DNA from: Flaccisagitta enflata
Lineage: Eukaryota > Chaetognatha > Sagittoidea > Aphragmophora
DNA length: 64,000 bases
Reading direction: 5' to 3'
Assembly (NCBI GenBank): GCA_965153355.1
Contig: OZ231126.1
Location: 79,918,001 to 79,982,000 of the forward strand
Position 1 is the first letter of the stretch. Every line of letters begins with the position of its first letter. Under the pieces are notes generated by a model. The model saw nothing but the letters and a program-made list of their open reading frames with translations, was not told the origin of the DNA and searched no databases. Below, one piece after another: positions 10,201 through 20,664 of this stretch. A program made the translations under genes and the position numbers.

Positions 10201-10798
10201 AGTCGCAAAAGCGTTAGATGGTCAGCGGTACCCGTGCCCTGCCTAAGTAGGTTGTGCTTAAAGTTGAGGGGGGAGCAGGGCAGCGGCCCTGAAGGGGTCG
10301 ATGACCTATGCTTTCACACATATGGGGGATTTTCTCCTTCTCCTCCTCCTCCTCCTCCTCCATCCCTCCCCCCCTCAAATCCCAGTCTCGAGGACCAAAT
10401 TCCAGTCTCGAGGCTCAAATCCCAGTCTTGAGGCCCACATCCCAGCCTCAAGGCCCAAATCCTAGCCTCAAGACCCAAATCCTAGCCTGGAGGCTGAGTT
10501 TTGGGCCTCAAGGCCATGATCTGGGCCTCTTGGCTAAGATTTTGACATTGAGGTTGAGATTTGGGCCTCAAGCCTAAAATCTGGGCCTCCAGGCTAGGAT
10601 TTAGGCCTTGAGGCTAGGATTTGGGCCTTAAGGCTGGGATGTGGGCCTCAAAACTGGGATTTGAGCCTCGAGACTGGAATTTGGTCCTCGAGACTGGGAT
10701 TTGAGGGGGGGGGGGACGTAGGAGGAGAAGGAGGAGAAGGAGAAAATCCCCCATATGTGTGAAAGCATAGGTGATTGACCCCTTCGGGGCCGCTACCC
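10201..10798 (+). mobile_element. GGCC-array element, CCCAGTCT type
   Basis: Opens AGTCGCAAAAGCGTTAGATG then GTCAGCGGTACCCGTGCCC, with AGGGCAGCGGCCCTGAAGG near 10277. A roughly 20-bp array with AATCCCAGTCTCGAGGCCC units switches to the complementary orientation near 10500, so the core is itself inverted. The closing module has CCCCTTCGGGGCCGCTACCC at 10798 beside AAAA. Relatives: 28860-29434 and 62985-63474. Confidence 0.75.
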
Positions 10799-11525
10799 AA
10801 AATGGGGACCAACCCACTATGGAATAGGCCCTTAATACCAGCAAGAAATAACCTACCAAGTCGCAGTTTGAAAATTTCATGATTTTCCACCGCAGCGTGG
10901 TGGTTCATGGTCTGAATTTCTAATTTGACTATTTGTTAGGGCTTAAAAGTGCTTTTCAATACCCTTAACTTACCTCGTTACTATGGTTACCAGGCCCTTG
11001 TAAAAAGATGTGCAAAAAACAGCATTTTTCATTGAAGCATTGAGTACAGAAAATTTTCAGTCACATGTACGCGCTTTGGCATTTTGTCAAGTGCGTATCT
11101 AGACTAGCTCCATGCAAAAAATCTCCGGTGTGACTCAAAAATTGAGCCAGCAATGACTCTTCAAAGTTGCACCCGTCCAAAAAAAATTTTGCTTCAGAAA
11201 TTCATAATTTTCTCTTTTTGCACAGTTTTCCACACATTCTCGCTATTACATATTGAAAGTACATCATATGCCGAGCAAATGTATATAAGGTTTTACCTGC
11301 GCCGGAGCACGATTTTTTTGGGATGAAAATTAGAGTTCATTTTTCTCATTTTTGAAAATGCTGTAAATCAGACATTTTCTAGCCGCCAGATTCAAATATG
11401 ACCATATTTTCAGTCACCCTACTCTACACCCCGCTATGTCGGTCCGTCGGTCGGAAGTGGCTAAATCTGAGATTGTTGTTGACCAGTGAGTGGCTCATAC
11501 AAAATTTCAGCAAGTTAGACTAGAA
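10799..11525. other. Filler inside the split element
   Basis: AT-rich sequence with no frame of interest. CAGTCACATGTACGCG near 11060 and CAGTCACCCTACTCTACACC near 11411, with GGTCCGTCGGTCGG, are decayed two-hairpin pieces. Confidence 0.45.
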
Positions 11526-11750
11526 AATGATACCATTTCCATCACAGATGATAACCCTAAAATCTGGTGGCAATCAAATGAAGTTTACTCATGGCCGCAA
11601 CCCCCCCTCATAGAAAATGTACAGGAAGAATTTTGGCCTCTGCAACTTCCTATCTTTTATAATGGGAATGGGTGGGGTTGCGGCCATGAGTAAACTTTGT
11701 CTGATCATCTCCAGATTTTAGAGTTACCGTCAATGATGGAAATGGTCACA
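11526..11750. repeat. Large inverted repeat (about 75-bp arms)
   Basis: Left arm 11529-11608 and right arm 11672-11750 are imperfect complements: CCATTTCCATCA pairs with TGATGGAAATGG, and TTTACTCATGGCCGCAACCC pairs with GGGTTGCGGCCATGAGTAAA. The loop is about 60 bp. The innermost arms are nearly perfect, so a transcript would fold stably. No TIR-element target duplication was evident. Confidence 0.8.
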
Positions 11751-11867
11751 TTTCTTCTGCAAGGAAGACGAGATTCGGATTTGACCATATTCAAAGTCAC
11801 CCTAGTGTAGAGTCGCGTAGCACGCGACTAAAAAAACAGTATGTAAAGATGGGGGAAAAGATTACTG

Positions 11868-11869
<2 letters not shown>

Positions 11870-11932
<63 letters not shown>
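11870..11932. repeat. (AG)n microsatellite
   Basis: Pure AG run after ATTACTGGTAAG. In copy 2 the same left flank is followed by the LINE insertion (52857-59235), and the tract resumes at 59236. This is the LINE target. Confidence 0.95.
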
Positions 11933-11936
<4 letters not shown>

Positions 11937-12408
11937 CAGATAGACAGCTGAGGAAAGGACAGAAAAAAAAACTCTGACAGACCTGAGGACGAATTGACAG
12001 ATAAACAGTTTGAGAAGGTATATCAAAGGCGGAGAAAAATTTCAAGTTCTTTCAAACACATTTGCATATTGCCATCTAGATTGGTTATTTTTTTTCTGGG
12101 CACCTTTCAATTGAAGATGAAACATTAAGCAAGTTACTATGTGCAATTCATTGGTAGAGTTTTTGTTTGAATGTCCATTTAGGTTCAATGAAACTCTTGA
12201 ACGTTTTGCGCTCCTCACAACTCACCATTTGTGCTATTGGAACGTATATAAATGTAAAAGCCCCTTCTCAATTGTCCCGTTGCTCCTTTGCCCTAGTCGA
12301 TAGTTTATTGATTACATGGGGGATGTGGGCTCTCAGTAGAGTCCAACCTTTTATCTTCTATCATCAATCTCATTTGCATGATGCAGTCTCCACTCTTACA
12401 ATTTATTC

Positions 12409-12665
12409 CATAAGGCAGAACAGCCAATTTTTTTATTCAACATCCACTAGTTCAACAATTATTGACCTCAACGAGATTTTCTGATTTGATCTAAAAAGAT
12501 GCAATTACACTTATGATGTCCACTGATGCTGTGGCACTTTTTACTTGTGTCATAAGATTTTAAAAACAAATTCTCATTTAAATTTTTGTTCCCCTAAATA
12601 AAATCAATACATTTAAAACACAGTAATCATCCTAGGAATCAGGTCTTTCAATCGAAATGTTTCGT
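12409..12665. other. Copy 1-specific 250-bp segment
   Basis: Lies between shared flanks ACAATTTATTC and GGCGTATCCA; copy 2 joins them within a few bases near 61322-61342. AT-rich, with no TIR recognised. Either an insertion here or a deletion in copy 2. Confidence 0.5.
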
Positions 12666-12729
12666 CCTGGCGTATCCATTGTTATACTCTCTTTCCCCTT
12701 CTCTTATATGTCAAATATGAGGTCAATCA

Positions 12730-13465
12730 CAGGCCTTTTTTTAGAGCGAGCCCGCGAGCTCGTGGCTCTCTATTTTGTTGTCGGGCTCTCTGGTTTCGCT
12801 GGCTCTGAGCCCGGCTGGCTCTGAGCCCGGCTGGCTCTCTTAAAATTGAAACCATGATTTGAACTCAAATGGATTGGAAGATTCTCGTAAAATCATGATA
12901 AGAAAACCCAATTCAAAAGTTACAAGAGTGACTAAAATGAACTTCTACCATAGTCACCTCGTCAAATGTAAATTGATCAACAAATAAATGCGTAGAATAT
13001 TGATGGTATAAAAAGTTAGAATGTGATGATTTTTGCTTCCCTTAAAACCGATTTATTTCTATTATGAGAGAGATGTAGAATTATCATTGAAAGATGACAG
13101 CGTCATGAGGCTTACTTATTTTTTAAAAATGAAGCAAAATATTCAGTTTTTCAAGTCATTTGCATGCGACTCTACCATCCACTATATTGGGCGGTCTGTC
13201 CATCTGTTGGTCTGTCTGTCTGTTGGTCAATCCATTCAATCATTGGTCCATCTATTGGTCGGTGACACTGTTTTTTGGCACTTCTCCTACCCAAATGTTT
13301 TTTTGCAAATTTCCTCACTACCCCTGCCCGCCCACACACAATTAAGATAGCCTTCCATACAGCATTGTTTTTATGCCGGGCTCGCTGTTTTGCCGTGGGG
13401 CTCTGTAAAATTGTGAGGAGAGAGCCCGGTTGGCTCTGCCAAAAAAATTACGAGAAAAAGGCCTG
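12730..13465. mobile_element. hAT-like element, 736 bp, copy 1 only
   Basis: Ends CAGGCCTTTTTTT and AAAAAGGCCTG. Flanking 8-mers GTCAATCA (12722-12729) and ATCAATCA (13466-13473) differ at one base, and the empty site in copy 2 reads GTTAATCA at 61393-61400. Subterminal GAGCCCG/GGCTCT words recur at both ends. No transposase. A two-hairpin element sits inside. Confidence 0.82.
13154..13369 (+). mobile_element. Two-hairpin element inside the hAT-like element
   Basis: Decayed AGTCATTTGCATGCGACTC, a GGTCTGTCCATC/TTGGTC core, CTACCCAAATG, CTGCCCGCCCACAC and a right end near CATACAGCATTG. Both hairpins have lost complementarity, so the copy is old. Confidence 0.55.
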
Positions 13466-14098
13466 ATCAATCATGTTACATTGTCACAATTCTTCACCTA
13501 TATAACCCTATCGCAAAGTGATGTAGCTATCTCTTACTGCATATCATGTTATCATGTATTTCACCCTGACTACTGTTATATCCTTGAAACTTATGTATTT
13601 TTAACTGGTGAAGAAAGGGTAAAAATTGAGAAATATAATACCTTCAGGAGACTGCCCGGACTATTCACAAGCCTCTATCTTCACACCTGCGGGTATCTTG
13701 ATGAAAGTCTCAAGTACCGATGTGACTGAATGAGATCCGGTTTATAGTCACGGAAGAGCTAGCTAGCCAGCTAGTAGGCGTTATCTACAGGGACCTGAGC
13801 ATCAAATTGGCGCTCAGATAGAGTCTTTCCTAAAAATCATGCTGTGATTGTGGGGTGTTTACGTGTCTAAAGGTTTCTCCTCCTCTCCCACTCCCTCTTG
13901 TTTTACCGAGGTGTCCAGATTCCCGAAGCGACCAACATAAAAAGAAGGCGACAACAACAGGAGTACGTCAAATTTCGTGCGCATGTATCAGGAATCAGCA
14001 TTGACATGGCTTGACGCGCGATTGAGAGGAAAATGTTGGGAGCCTAGCAATTACCGACCGGATAAAAGCCTACATGAAATGATGGAAAAAAGGCTACC

Positions 14099-14218
<120 letters not shown>

Positions 14219-14306
14219 GATCGGAATAGGTGGTTATGATTTCAAGACTCCTGTCATTAGTCGAATGCTAACCGACTGTATAAGAGGGTGTGTAGGTAGG
14301 TAGGTA

Positions 14307-15203
14307 ACCTTGGGGAAAAAAAATGGCGGAATTTTGAAAACTAATTCTATCTACCTTAAATTGAGAAAAACAAATGAAAATCGGTGATGTTTAGAAAGCT
14401 CTTCGAAAGATCTTTCATTTGAGTTGTGTCTAGAAACTCTGGCTCAAACCGTTTAAAAGTTAGAGCTAATTGAATGAGACTACCCCTTTTCTGCTCTGAC
14501 CTCATGTCAAGAATGATTGCTCAAAAATGAATATCGAAGAGCCATAGAAAAACTTCTCCGATTTTGATGAAATTTGAATTGGAAGCAATAAATACCTTCA
14601 TCTTACAGCTCCTAAAAAATTATCCAAATCAGACAATTTTTTCTGTCCTTTTTGTCATGAGAAAGATTTTGAAATTTTCAAGAAAAACCCGAGGTTTTGA
14701 GATAACAACCTTTTTCATTTTAAATTATTTTCACTATGAAAATTTGACAAAAATCACATCAAATTCATGACGGTTTTGAAGGTCTGAGAAAGAAAAGCAA
14801 AGGATGTCAATTTGGTCTGTTTTTCTGAGATCTAGAATAAAAAAAGTATGAAAACCATAGTAAAAATCATCCGATTAACACAAAAATTGATTCGGTATGA
14901 GAAGACATACAACCTAATTACCACCTAAAATTTTGTTGCAATCGGATTAAGTCTTCTATCATTTTTATAACTTTATATTTTTTTCTAATTCCTTTCTGTT
15001 GCGATACGGGCAGACCAGAAAATGAGTAGTATTTTTCAAATCACTGTAGCTTCCAAACCATTTGAGCTAAAATTTCCAGTTACGACTCAAATGAAAGATC
15101 TTTCGAAGAGCTTTCCAGGCATCACCAATTTTAACCTATTTTTCTTACGTTGAGGTTCAGAAGAAAGGTTTTAAAGATCCGCCATTTTTTATTTCCCCAA
15201 GGT
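14307..15203. mobile_element. TA-target TIR element, 897 bp, copy 1 only
   Basis: TIRs ACCTTGGGGAAA ... ATGGCGGA, with TA at 14305-14306 and 15204-15205. Copy 2 reads GGTAGGTAGGTAGGTCTGTC with one TA, confirming the insertion. Internal GAAAGATCTTTCATTTGAG near 14405 and its complement near 15100 form an extended inverted repeat. No transposase frame; the 68-codon frame at 14564-14770 has no domain. Confidence 0.88.
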
Positions 15204-15425
15204 TAGGTCTGTCCGATGGACAGACCTACCTACCTACAGTGTCCATCCATCCATACATCCCTCCATAACGCGAAAATTTGGATGACGCGATATTGGCCAG
15301 GAAAGGGATTTTTGAGCATCACTGCCTCTGCCCAGCCACATGTTAGCCCCCGCCCTCTCGTATACAGGCAAACTGACGCTGTCCACCTGCTTTACTTCCC
15401 CTGCCCACCCGCGAGCGACTATCTA

Positions 15426-15834
15426 CTACATGAATTAAAAAAAAAGACGCACTTATGAATGGCTGATTGCGCCATTGAAAATCAAAAAAACTAATTAAAA
15501 TCTTAGACCATTTTGAAGCTCTTGAAAAACTCTTTCATTTGGCGCCAATCTGGTATCTCTATCTTTTTCCGTTTAGAAATGGCATTAGTTTGAGTAAAAA
15601 TATTGCCAAATTTGTTTTTGCAGCCTTTGAAAAGGATGCAATTCAGCAAAAAGGTGTCTCACTTTAGAGAGTTCTAGCTCCTTAACCGTCGAAGATACAG
15701 ATCTGGGATTGGTCTAGAATGAAAGATAATTTGAAAATCTTCAAAATCACTTTCTCAAAAAAAAATTTTTAACACTTTTTGAGTCAGTTTTATCAGCAAA
15801 TGAAAAGGTGCGTCATTTTTTTAAATTCATGTAG
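15426..15834. mobile_element. TA-target TIR element, 409 bp, copy 1 only
   Basis: TIRs CTACATGAATTAAAAA and TTTAAATTCATGTAG, with TA at 15424-15425 and 15835-15836. Copy 2 has CTATCTATTGGCC without it. Contains GATACAGATCTGGGATTGGT, the internal box shared with other TA elements. Related fragment at 5645-5815. Confidence 0.88.
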
Positions 15835-15847
15835 TATTGGCCGTGTA

Positions 15848-16003
15848 AAAGCGAATCAAAACAAACTTTTCCAGACGTCCGTGAATGACGCTATTTTTTT
15901 GTTCTGTTGACTCTTCGTGGATGTTGCATGTTGCACTTGGTTCTTTTTGAGAATCGTATCAAAGAACTGTCGAACATCGTGAGAAATCTTGACCTTCAAG
16001 CTC

Positions 16004-16045
<42 letters not shown>

Positions 16046-16407
16046 GCCTCACAGCCCTCACACCTCCACCCTTCCAACGTATATCACGCACACACAAGTC
16101 ATCCTTGCCAGTTTGGAATTCGTATTATAGCTTCCGCGCGGTAAGTGTAGTCGTGTCGAGTCTCGGGTCTACGCGGTTTCGGCTTTGTGATAACGTCGAT
16201 CTTGTTCTGTCATCCATTAACCCGTCTTTGGGGAGCCGCGATCCGTGACGGTTTTCCCCTCGCTTAAGGTCCCGCACAATCGATACTTAGCTTCGGACGC
16301 GTTTCCCATGGTCGTGAAACTCAAAGCCTATGGCCATGATCTTTCGAGCTTTCTGACTCCGGAAGGTTTTTCACGCTATCATGACTTGTGTGCGTGTTTC
16401 TAGCGAA
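15848..16407 (+). other. Highly conserved duplicated block, possible exon
   Basis: Copy 2 equivalent: 62614-62775 plus 63475-63850. From about 16172 to 16425 I see no difference from copy 2 by eye, while surrounding DNA carries scattered changes. It holds GCGCGGTAAGTGTAG near 16136 (a splice-donor-like GTAAGT) and an uninterrupted frame from 16221 to a TAG near 16402 that includes an ATG at 16308. The peptide has no family I recognise. It could be a gene's terminal exon, a promoter, or simply recently converted DNA. A minus-strand frame at 15856-16010 is broken by a stop in copy 2. Confidence 0.35.
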
Positions 16408-16670
16408 GATGAAAAACGCGTTTGTTCCCATTGAACGCGTTTACAGCGCAAAACTTATATTCATGAATTTCACTGTCCCACAAGTAAAGGCAGTGAGCGA
16501 AGTGAGTAAGCGAGCCCGTGAATGGAGTATAGCGAGCAAAGCAAGTGTAGCAAAGCAGAGCGCTGCATAGCGAAGGAGCAGAGTGAGTGGTGCAAGCAAA
16601 CGAATGTAGCGAGCGACCGAAAGGCCCGTTAAAAACGCGATTGTCTCTGACTAAAAACGGTTACTGTTTA
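16408..16670 (-). repeat. GCTCGCTCAC-rich interspersed repeat
   Basis: Minus-strand relative of 2660-2905. AACGCGTTTGTTCCCATTGA opens it, and many AGCGAGC/GAGTGAGT words run up to CGAGCGACCGAAAGGCCCG at 16611-16630. Copy 2 starts at 63853 and leaves the window. Confidence 0.6.
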
Positions 16671-17942
16671 ACATGCACACTAACACAAAAATGGAATCTT
16701 TTGTCAATCTTAAGAATTACATCATTTACTGTGTTGATGTAAATTACTATCTTAGATGCTCAATTACTTATAACTAGCTATGGTTACATCTCGCAATAAC
16801 AGATATCATGGGACTGACAAGCTTTAACTCTAATTGAAGGTCTTCCATTATTGCCAATGTAAGAAATAAAGAGAAATGACCGGAAGAAACCAAAAATCTA
16901 TATCTGTTGGCAGATATCTTTCACTCTTGGATACGTTATAGTCAAGTCTCTTAAAGGAAGAAAAAAAAGATTTCGGCGAATTTGGAGCAAAGTGTGAAAA
17001 TTTGCATATGGGTGAGTTTTTTTGTGCAAGTTTAGACAGAGAACACATCTGATTTCTGAGTGAACCCCGTCAAAAAATGTGTTTTTTCCCATAGAAAAAA
17101 AAACTCTTTAAAGTTGAGCTGACGCCCAACTAATTGACCAATGACTATAAGATTTTAGGTGAAGAAAAATATGCCTTTTCTCTACTTGCATGCAAAATTT
17201 CAGCAAAATCGGCCTGGTAAAAGAGGACCTATGGCTGTTTAAAGTCTAGGCTTATTTAAAAAAAAAGCTTTGTTTCTATTTTTCTTTATTGAGCTAAAAG
17301 TGTGAAATTCATTTTGAATATCAATTTTACCAAAGTTTACCTAAAGAACAAAACAAATTTGAAAAAATCTGACGTTTTTTTTTTTGTTTTTTTTTGGCAA
17401 AATAAAAGAAAAAAAAACAAACAAAAATGAACTTCAAAATTCAGGCTACATTTTTCAAAAAAGGTGAATTCAAAGAAAACATCAAAATTATTAGTGCCCG
17501 CTTGGGGAATCCATTGTCATCAAATGAAACAACTTATTCCTAAACTTTCAGAGGGGTACATCAACCTTAAACAAGGCCAAGAGATGTCCAATAGATGCGT
17601 CCACTTTAGATGTAAGATATTCAGATACAAATTATTAAAATAGAAAGATATTAAGATATGATGATTAAGGCCGGGCGATACATATTAGGTATTGTATTGG
17701 GATTACAATATTCCTAAATATTGGGTTTACCCAATACTTACTTTATGTATTGTAAATTTCCCAATACAAAACAATTCATAACAAAATTTTTGCAATAGTA
17801 AAAGGGTATAATAGTAAAGAAAAGAGACAAATTAGTAGATGAAAAGATGTAGAAGAACAAAAAATCACAGAGAAGAAAAAAAATAAGAAAATATAGATAA
17901 GACCATAGGAGGATAAAAAAGAATAACCAACTGAAAAAGAAA
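16671..17942. other. AT-rich single-copy stretch, no gene seen
   Basis: Outside the visible duplication. AAGGCCGGGCGATACATATT near 17668 resembles an hAT terminus, but no partner end or 8-bp duplication was found. CCAATACTT/TTGTATTGGG words near 17690-17765 form short inverted repeats. No frame longer than about 75 codons. Confidence 0.4.
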
Positions 17943-18207
17943 CAAGGCCGTATACACGGCAATCCAGTCGCGGATGGCTGGGCAGGAGCAGTAATGCAAA
18001 AACCGCTTGCAGTTCAAAAACATTTTGGACCGATGGACCGATGGACCAACTGACTGAATGAATGAAAGAAATTTATTGTACAAGCTAAAAGAAGCGATGC
18101 ACAAAGGGACGATATAGACAGCCATAAAAACAATTATCTCTGCACCCCAACCGACCAACACCAACACCAACCGACACGGCAAGGTGTAGAGTCGCGTGTG
18201 CCCACCA
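17943..18207 (-). mobile_element. Two-hairpin element, CGCGGA subfamily
   Basis: Begins CAAGGCCGTATACACGGC, then CAGTCGCGGATGGCTGGGCA. The right hairpin is truncated at GTAGAGTCGCGTGTGCCCAC. About 100 bp of unrelated AT-rich sequence sits between the GACC core and that end. Confidence 0.6.
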
Positions 18208-18280
18208 CGCTTAACAGATACAAATCCATCAAGTTACTCTGAGTCAACCCCAAACTCAGAAAACGATTTAGCATAATGAT

Positions 18281-18985
18281 TAAGCTATTAGAGGAGACAT
18301 GTTCATCGAGATGGTAGCTTAAACAAGGCCAAGAGATGTCCAATAGATGCGTCCTCTTTAGATGTAAGATATTAAGATATGTACAATGATAAAGATATTA
18401 AGATATAATGACACCAAGATATTAAGATATTGTCCTTCTCCTCCGCTCCGCCACCCTCCCCCCCTTACACCCCCCACGCCCCCCTCCCACACCTCCGCCG
18501 TCCCACACCCCCACTCCCCCCGTCTCTCCACGCCTCACCCCCCCGACTACCCCCACACCCCCTCATTCACTCCTAACGCCCCAACACTCTCCTATACTAA
18601 CGCAAGAACACATCTAACGATAACAAGGCCGGATACACGGCTACCGAAGTCGCGTGCGGGTGGTCAGGGGCCATGTTTGAGGTCACCAGGCCATTTGGGC
18701 AGGAGCAGTGAGGTCAAAGTAATAAATCATTGATAAAAAAAGTAAGTGTGACCGACCAACCGACCGACCGACCGACGGACAAAGCGGGTTGTAGAGTCGC
18801 GTGCACGCGACTAAAAACAGACATTGAGACATGTACATGAGGAGACATAAGGAGAAATGAGGAGACATGAGGAGACACGATGAGACATGATGAGACATGA
18901 GGAGACATGAAAATACAAGAAGAGACAGAAAGAGACAAATGTAGATACACAAGAAGAGACACATAAAGAGACACATAGCCTACGT
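18281..18985. repeat. Tandem duplication, unit 1 (705 bp)
   Basis: From TAAGCTATTAGAGGAGACAT to CACATAGCCTACGT. Unit 2 (18986-19692) repeats it head to tail with few changes. Contents: GATATTAAGATA repeats, a C-rich stretch (18438-18590), a two-hairpin element, and GAGACATGA repeats. A third partial copy of the start occurs at 17566-17630. Proline-rich frames across the C-rich stretch are not supported as genes. Confidence 0.93.
18624..18812 (-). mobile_element. Two-hairpin element, best-preserved type
   Basis: CAAGGCCGGATACACGGC (stem GCCG/CGGC), then AGTCGCGTGCGGGTGG, GGCCATTTGGGCAGGAGCAG, a GACCGACC core, GCGGGTTGTAG, and the palindrome AGTCGCGTGCACGCGACT at 18795-18812 followed by five A. 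Confidence 0.82.
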
Positions 18986-19692
18986 TAAGCTATTAGAGGA
19001 GACATGTTCATCGAGATGGTAGCTTAAACAAGGCCAAGAGATGTCCAATAGATGCGTCCTCTTTAGATGTAAGATATTAAGATACTAAGGTACAATGATA
19101 AAGATATTAAGATATAATGACACCAAGATATTAAGATATTGTCCTTCTCCTCCGCTCCGCCACCCTCCCCCCCTTACACCCCCCACGCCCCCCTCCCACA
19201 CCTCCGCCGTCCCACACCCCCACTCCCCCCGTCTCTCCACGCCTCACCCCCCCGACTACCCCCACACCCCCTCATTCACTCCTAACGCCCCAACACTCTC
19301 CTATACTAACGCAAGAACACATCTAACGATAACAAGGCCGGATACACGGCTACCGAAGTCGCGTGCGGGTGGGCAGGGGCCATATTTGAGGTCACCAGAC
19401 CATTTGGGCAGGAACAGGAAGTCAAAGTAATAAAATCATAAAAAAAAGTAAAGTGTGACCGACCAACCGACCGACCGACCGACGGACAAAGCGGGTTGTA
19501 GAGTCGCGTGCACGCGACTAAAAACAGACATTGAGACATGTACATGAGGAGACATAAGGAGAAATGAGGAGACATGAGGAGACACGATGAGACATGATGA
19601 GACATGAGGAGACATGAAAATACAAGAAGAGACAGAAAGAGACAAATGTAGATACACAAGAAGAGACACATAAAGAGACACATAGCCTACGT
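18986..19692. repeat. Tandem duplication, unit 2 (707 bp)
   Basis: Near-identical repeat of 18281-18985. Differences include GATACTAAGGTACAATG in place of GATATGTACAATG, and small indels inside the two-hairpin element. Confidence 0.93.
19333..19519 (-). mobile_element. Two-hairpin element, tandem copy
   Basis: Same insertion as 18624-18812, carried along by the tandem duplication; ends in AGTCGCGTGCACGCGACT at 19502-19519 and five A. Confidence 0.82.
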
Positions 19693-19895
19693 GTCTCTTC
19701 AAAGGAGATACATCGAGAGATACATGAAGTAATACATAAGAGAGATACATGAATAGACACATAAAGAGATATAAGAATAGACACATTTAGAGACGCATGA
19801 AGAGATAAATGAAGAGACACGAAAAGAAATGAAGAGACACAAAGAGAAATAAAGAGAAATGAAAAGACGTGAAGAGAAATGAAGAGAAAACCTGA
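19530..19895. repeat. GAGACATGA-type 10-bp repeat tract
   Basis: Purine-rich strand of GAGACATGAG, GAGACACATA and GAGAAATGAA words spaced about 10 bp, continuing from the tandem unit. The same tract is shorter in unit 1 (18825-18980). Confidence 0.8.
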
Positions 19896-20235
19896 GAAAT
19901 CTTGTTTTGAAAATTTCGCGTTACCAACCAACATACATACATGCATACATACTATTTAGTACTTCGTTCAATTGCATCAGTACAATTAGAAGAGTGCGAG
20001 AGCTAAGTGAGCCTGGGAGGAGCTAATTCGAGCGTGACACAGTCGCTTTGCATTACCTTTCGAGTCAACATCCTCTTCCGAGTGATTTCACGTCTAATGA
20101 TGAGGTACATCTGGGACCATTCACTATGATGTGATCTTTTTTAAGTGCTGGTTATGCATGATAGTGAGAAGGAGCAGCTAGTACATGCCAGAAAACTTCA
20201 GAGGAGCACAAACTTCTGCAAACCCCATCAAAATC

Positions 20236-20271
20236 AAATTTTGACCCTTTGGGGCCGCTGCCCAAAAAGGT
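20236..20271. mobile_element. Solo end of a GGCC-array element
   Basis: CCCTTTGGGGCCGCTGCCC followed by five A, the standard terminal module, but with no array or partner end nearby. Confidence 0.5.
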
Positions 20272-20548
20272 GCTGTCGCCGATATCTTCCCCATAATTTT
20301 TTAGCTAATCCAATGATACAACAACTGAATCATGCCCATCGTCATTGCAGTGCTGACCGTTTCATGAACAGAAAGCAAGAAATTTGGTCACATCAAAAAT
20401 GACATGTCTGTTTTCTTTAGAGTTTAGAAATTCCACATCAAAATTGGCGAAAAAGTTTTGGCGACTTTTTTATTTTTTTCCTTTCTTTGTGTCGAAATCG
20501 ATATGTTAAGATTCAGAGATATGAAAATAAAAACCATGTAACTTCGGA

Positions 20549-20633
20549 AAATAAAAATAAAAATAAAAATAAAAATAAAAATAAAAATAAAAATAAAAAT
20601 AAAAATAAAAATAAAAATAAAAATAAAAATAAA

Positions 20634-20664
<31 letters not shown>

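Larger units (their letters stand above)
10078..11829 (-). mobile_element. Two-hairpin element split by later insertions
   Basis: Left end CAAGGCCGATACACGGC plus AGTCGCGTGTGGGTGGGCAG at 10078-10120; right end TAGAGTCGCGTAGCACGCGA at 11809-11828, followed by seven A. Copy 2 has only GACCGAAAAAAAAAACAATATG at 52800-52820, so the whole interval is one insertion into an A-run. It was later invaded by the GGCC-array element 10201-10798 and by further sequence up to about 11796. Confidence 0.75.
14259..15847 (+). mobile_element. Two-hairpin element split by two TA elements
   Basis: Left end AGTCGAATGCTAACCGACTG, then TATAAGAGGGTGTG. The tract GGTAGGTAGG is broken by 14307-15203, and the right part with CCACCCGCGAGCGACTATCT is broken by 15426-15834. 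Copy 2 has it uninterrupted at 62372-62613. Confidence 0.75.

Noticed and set aside
15856-16077. Minus-strand 73-codon frame with a plausible globular end
   Set aside because: Copy 2 has a stop in the same frame (CGA to TGA), and its start lies in AG repeats; kept only as part of the conserved block.
17661-17770. hAT-like terminus AAGGCCGGGCGATACATATT
   Set aside because: No partner end or 8-bp duplication found within reach; left as a note only.
18386-18733. Proline-rich 115-codon frame, repeated at 19095-19430
   Set aside because: Lies in a C-rich low-complexity stretch and runs into a two-hairpin element; the copy was created by tandem duplication, so conservation is not evidence.
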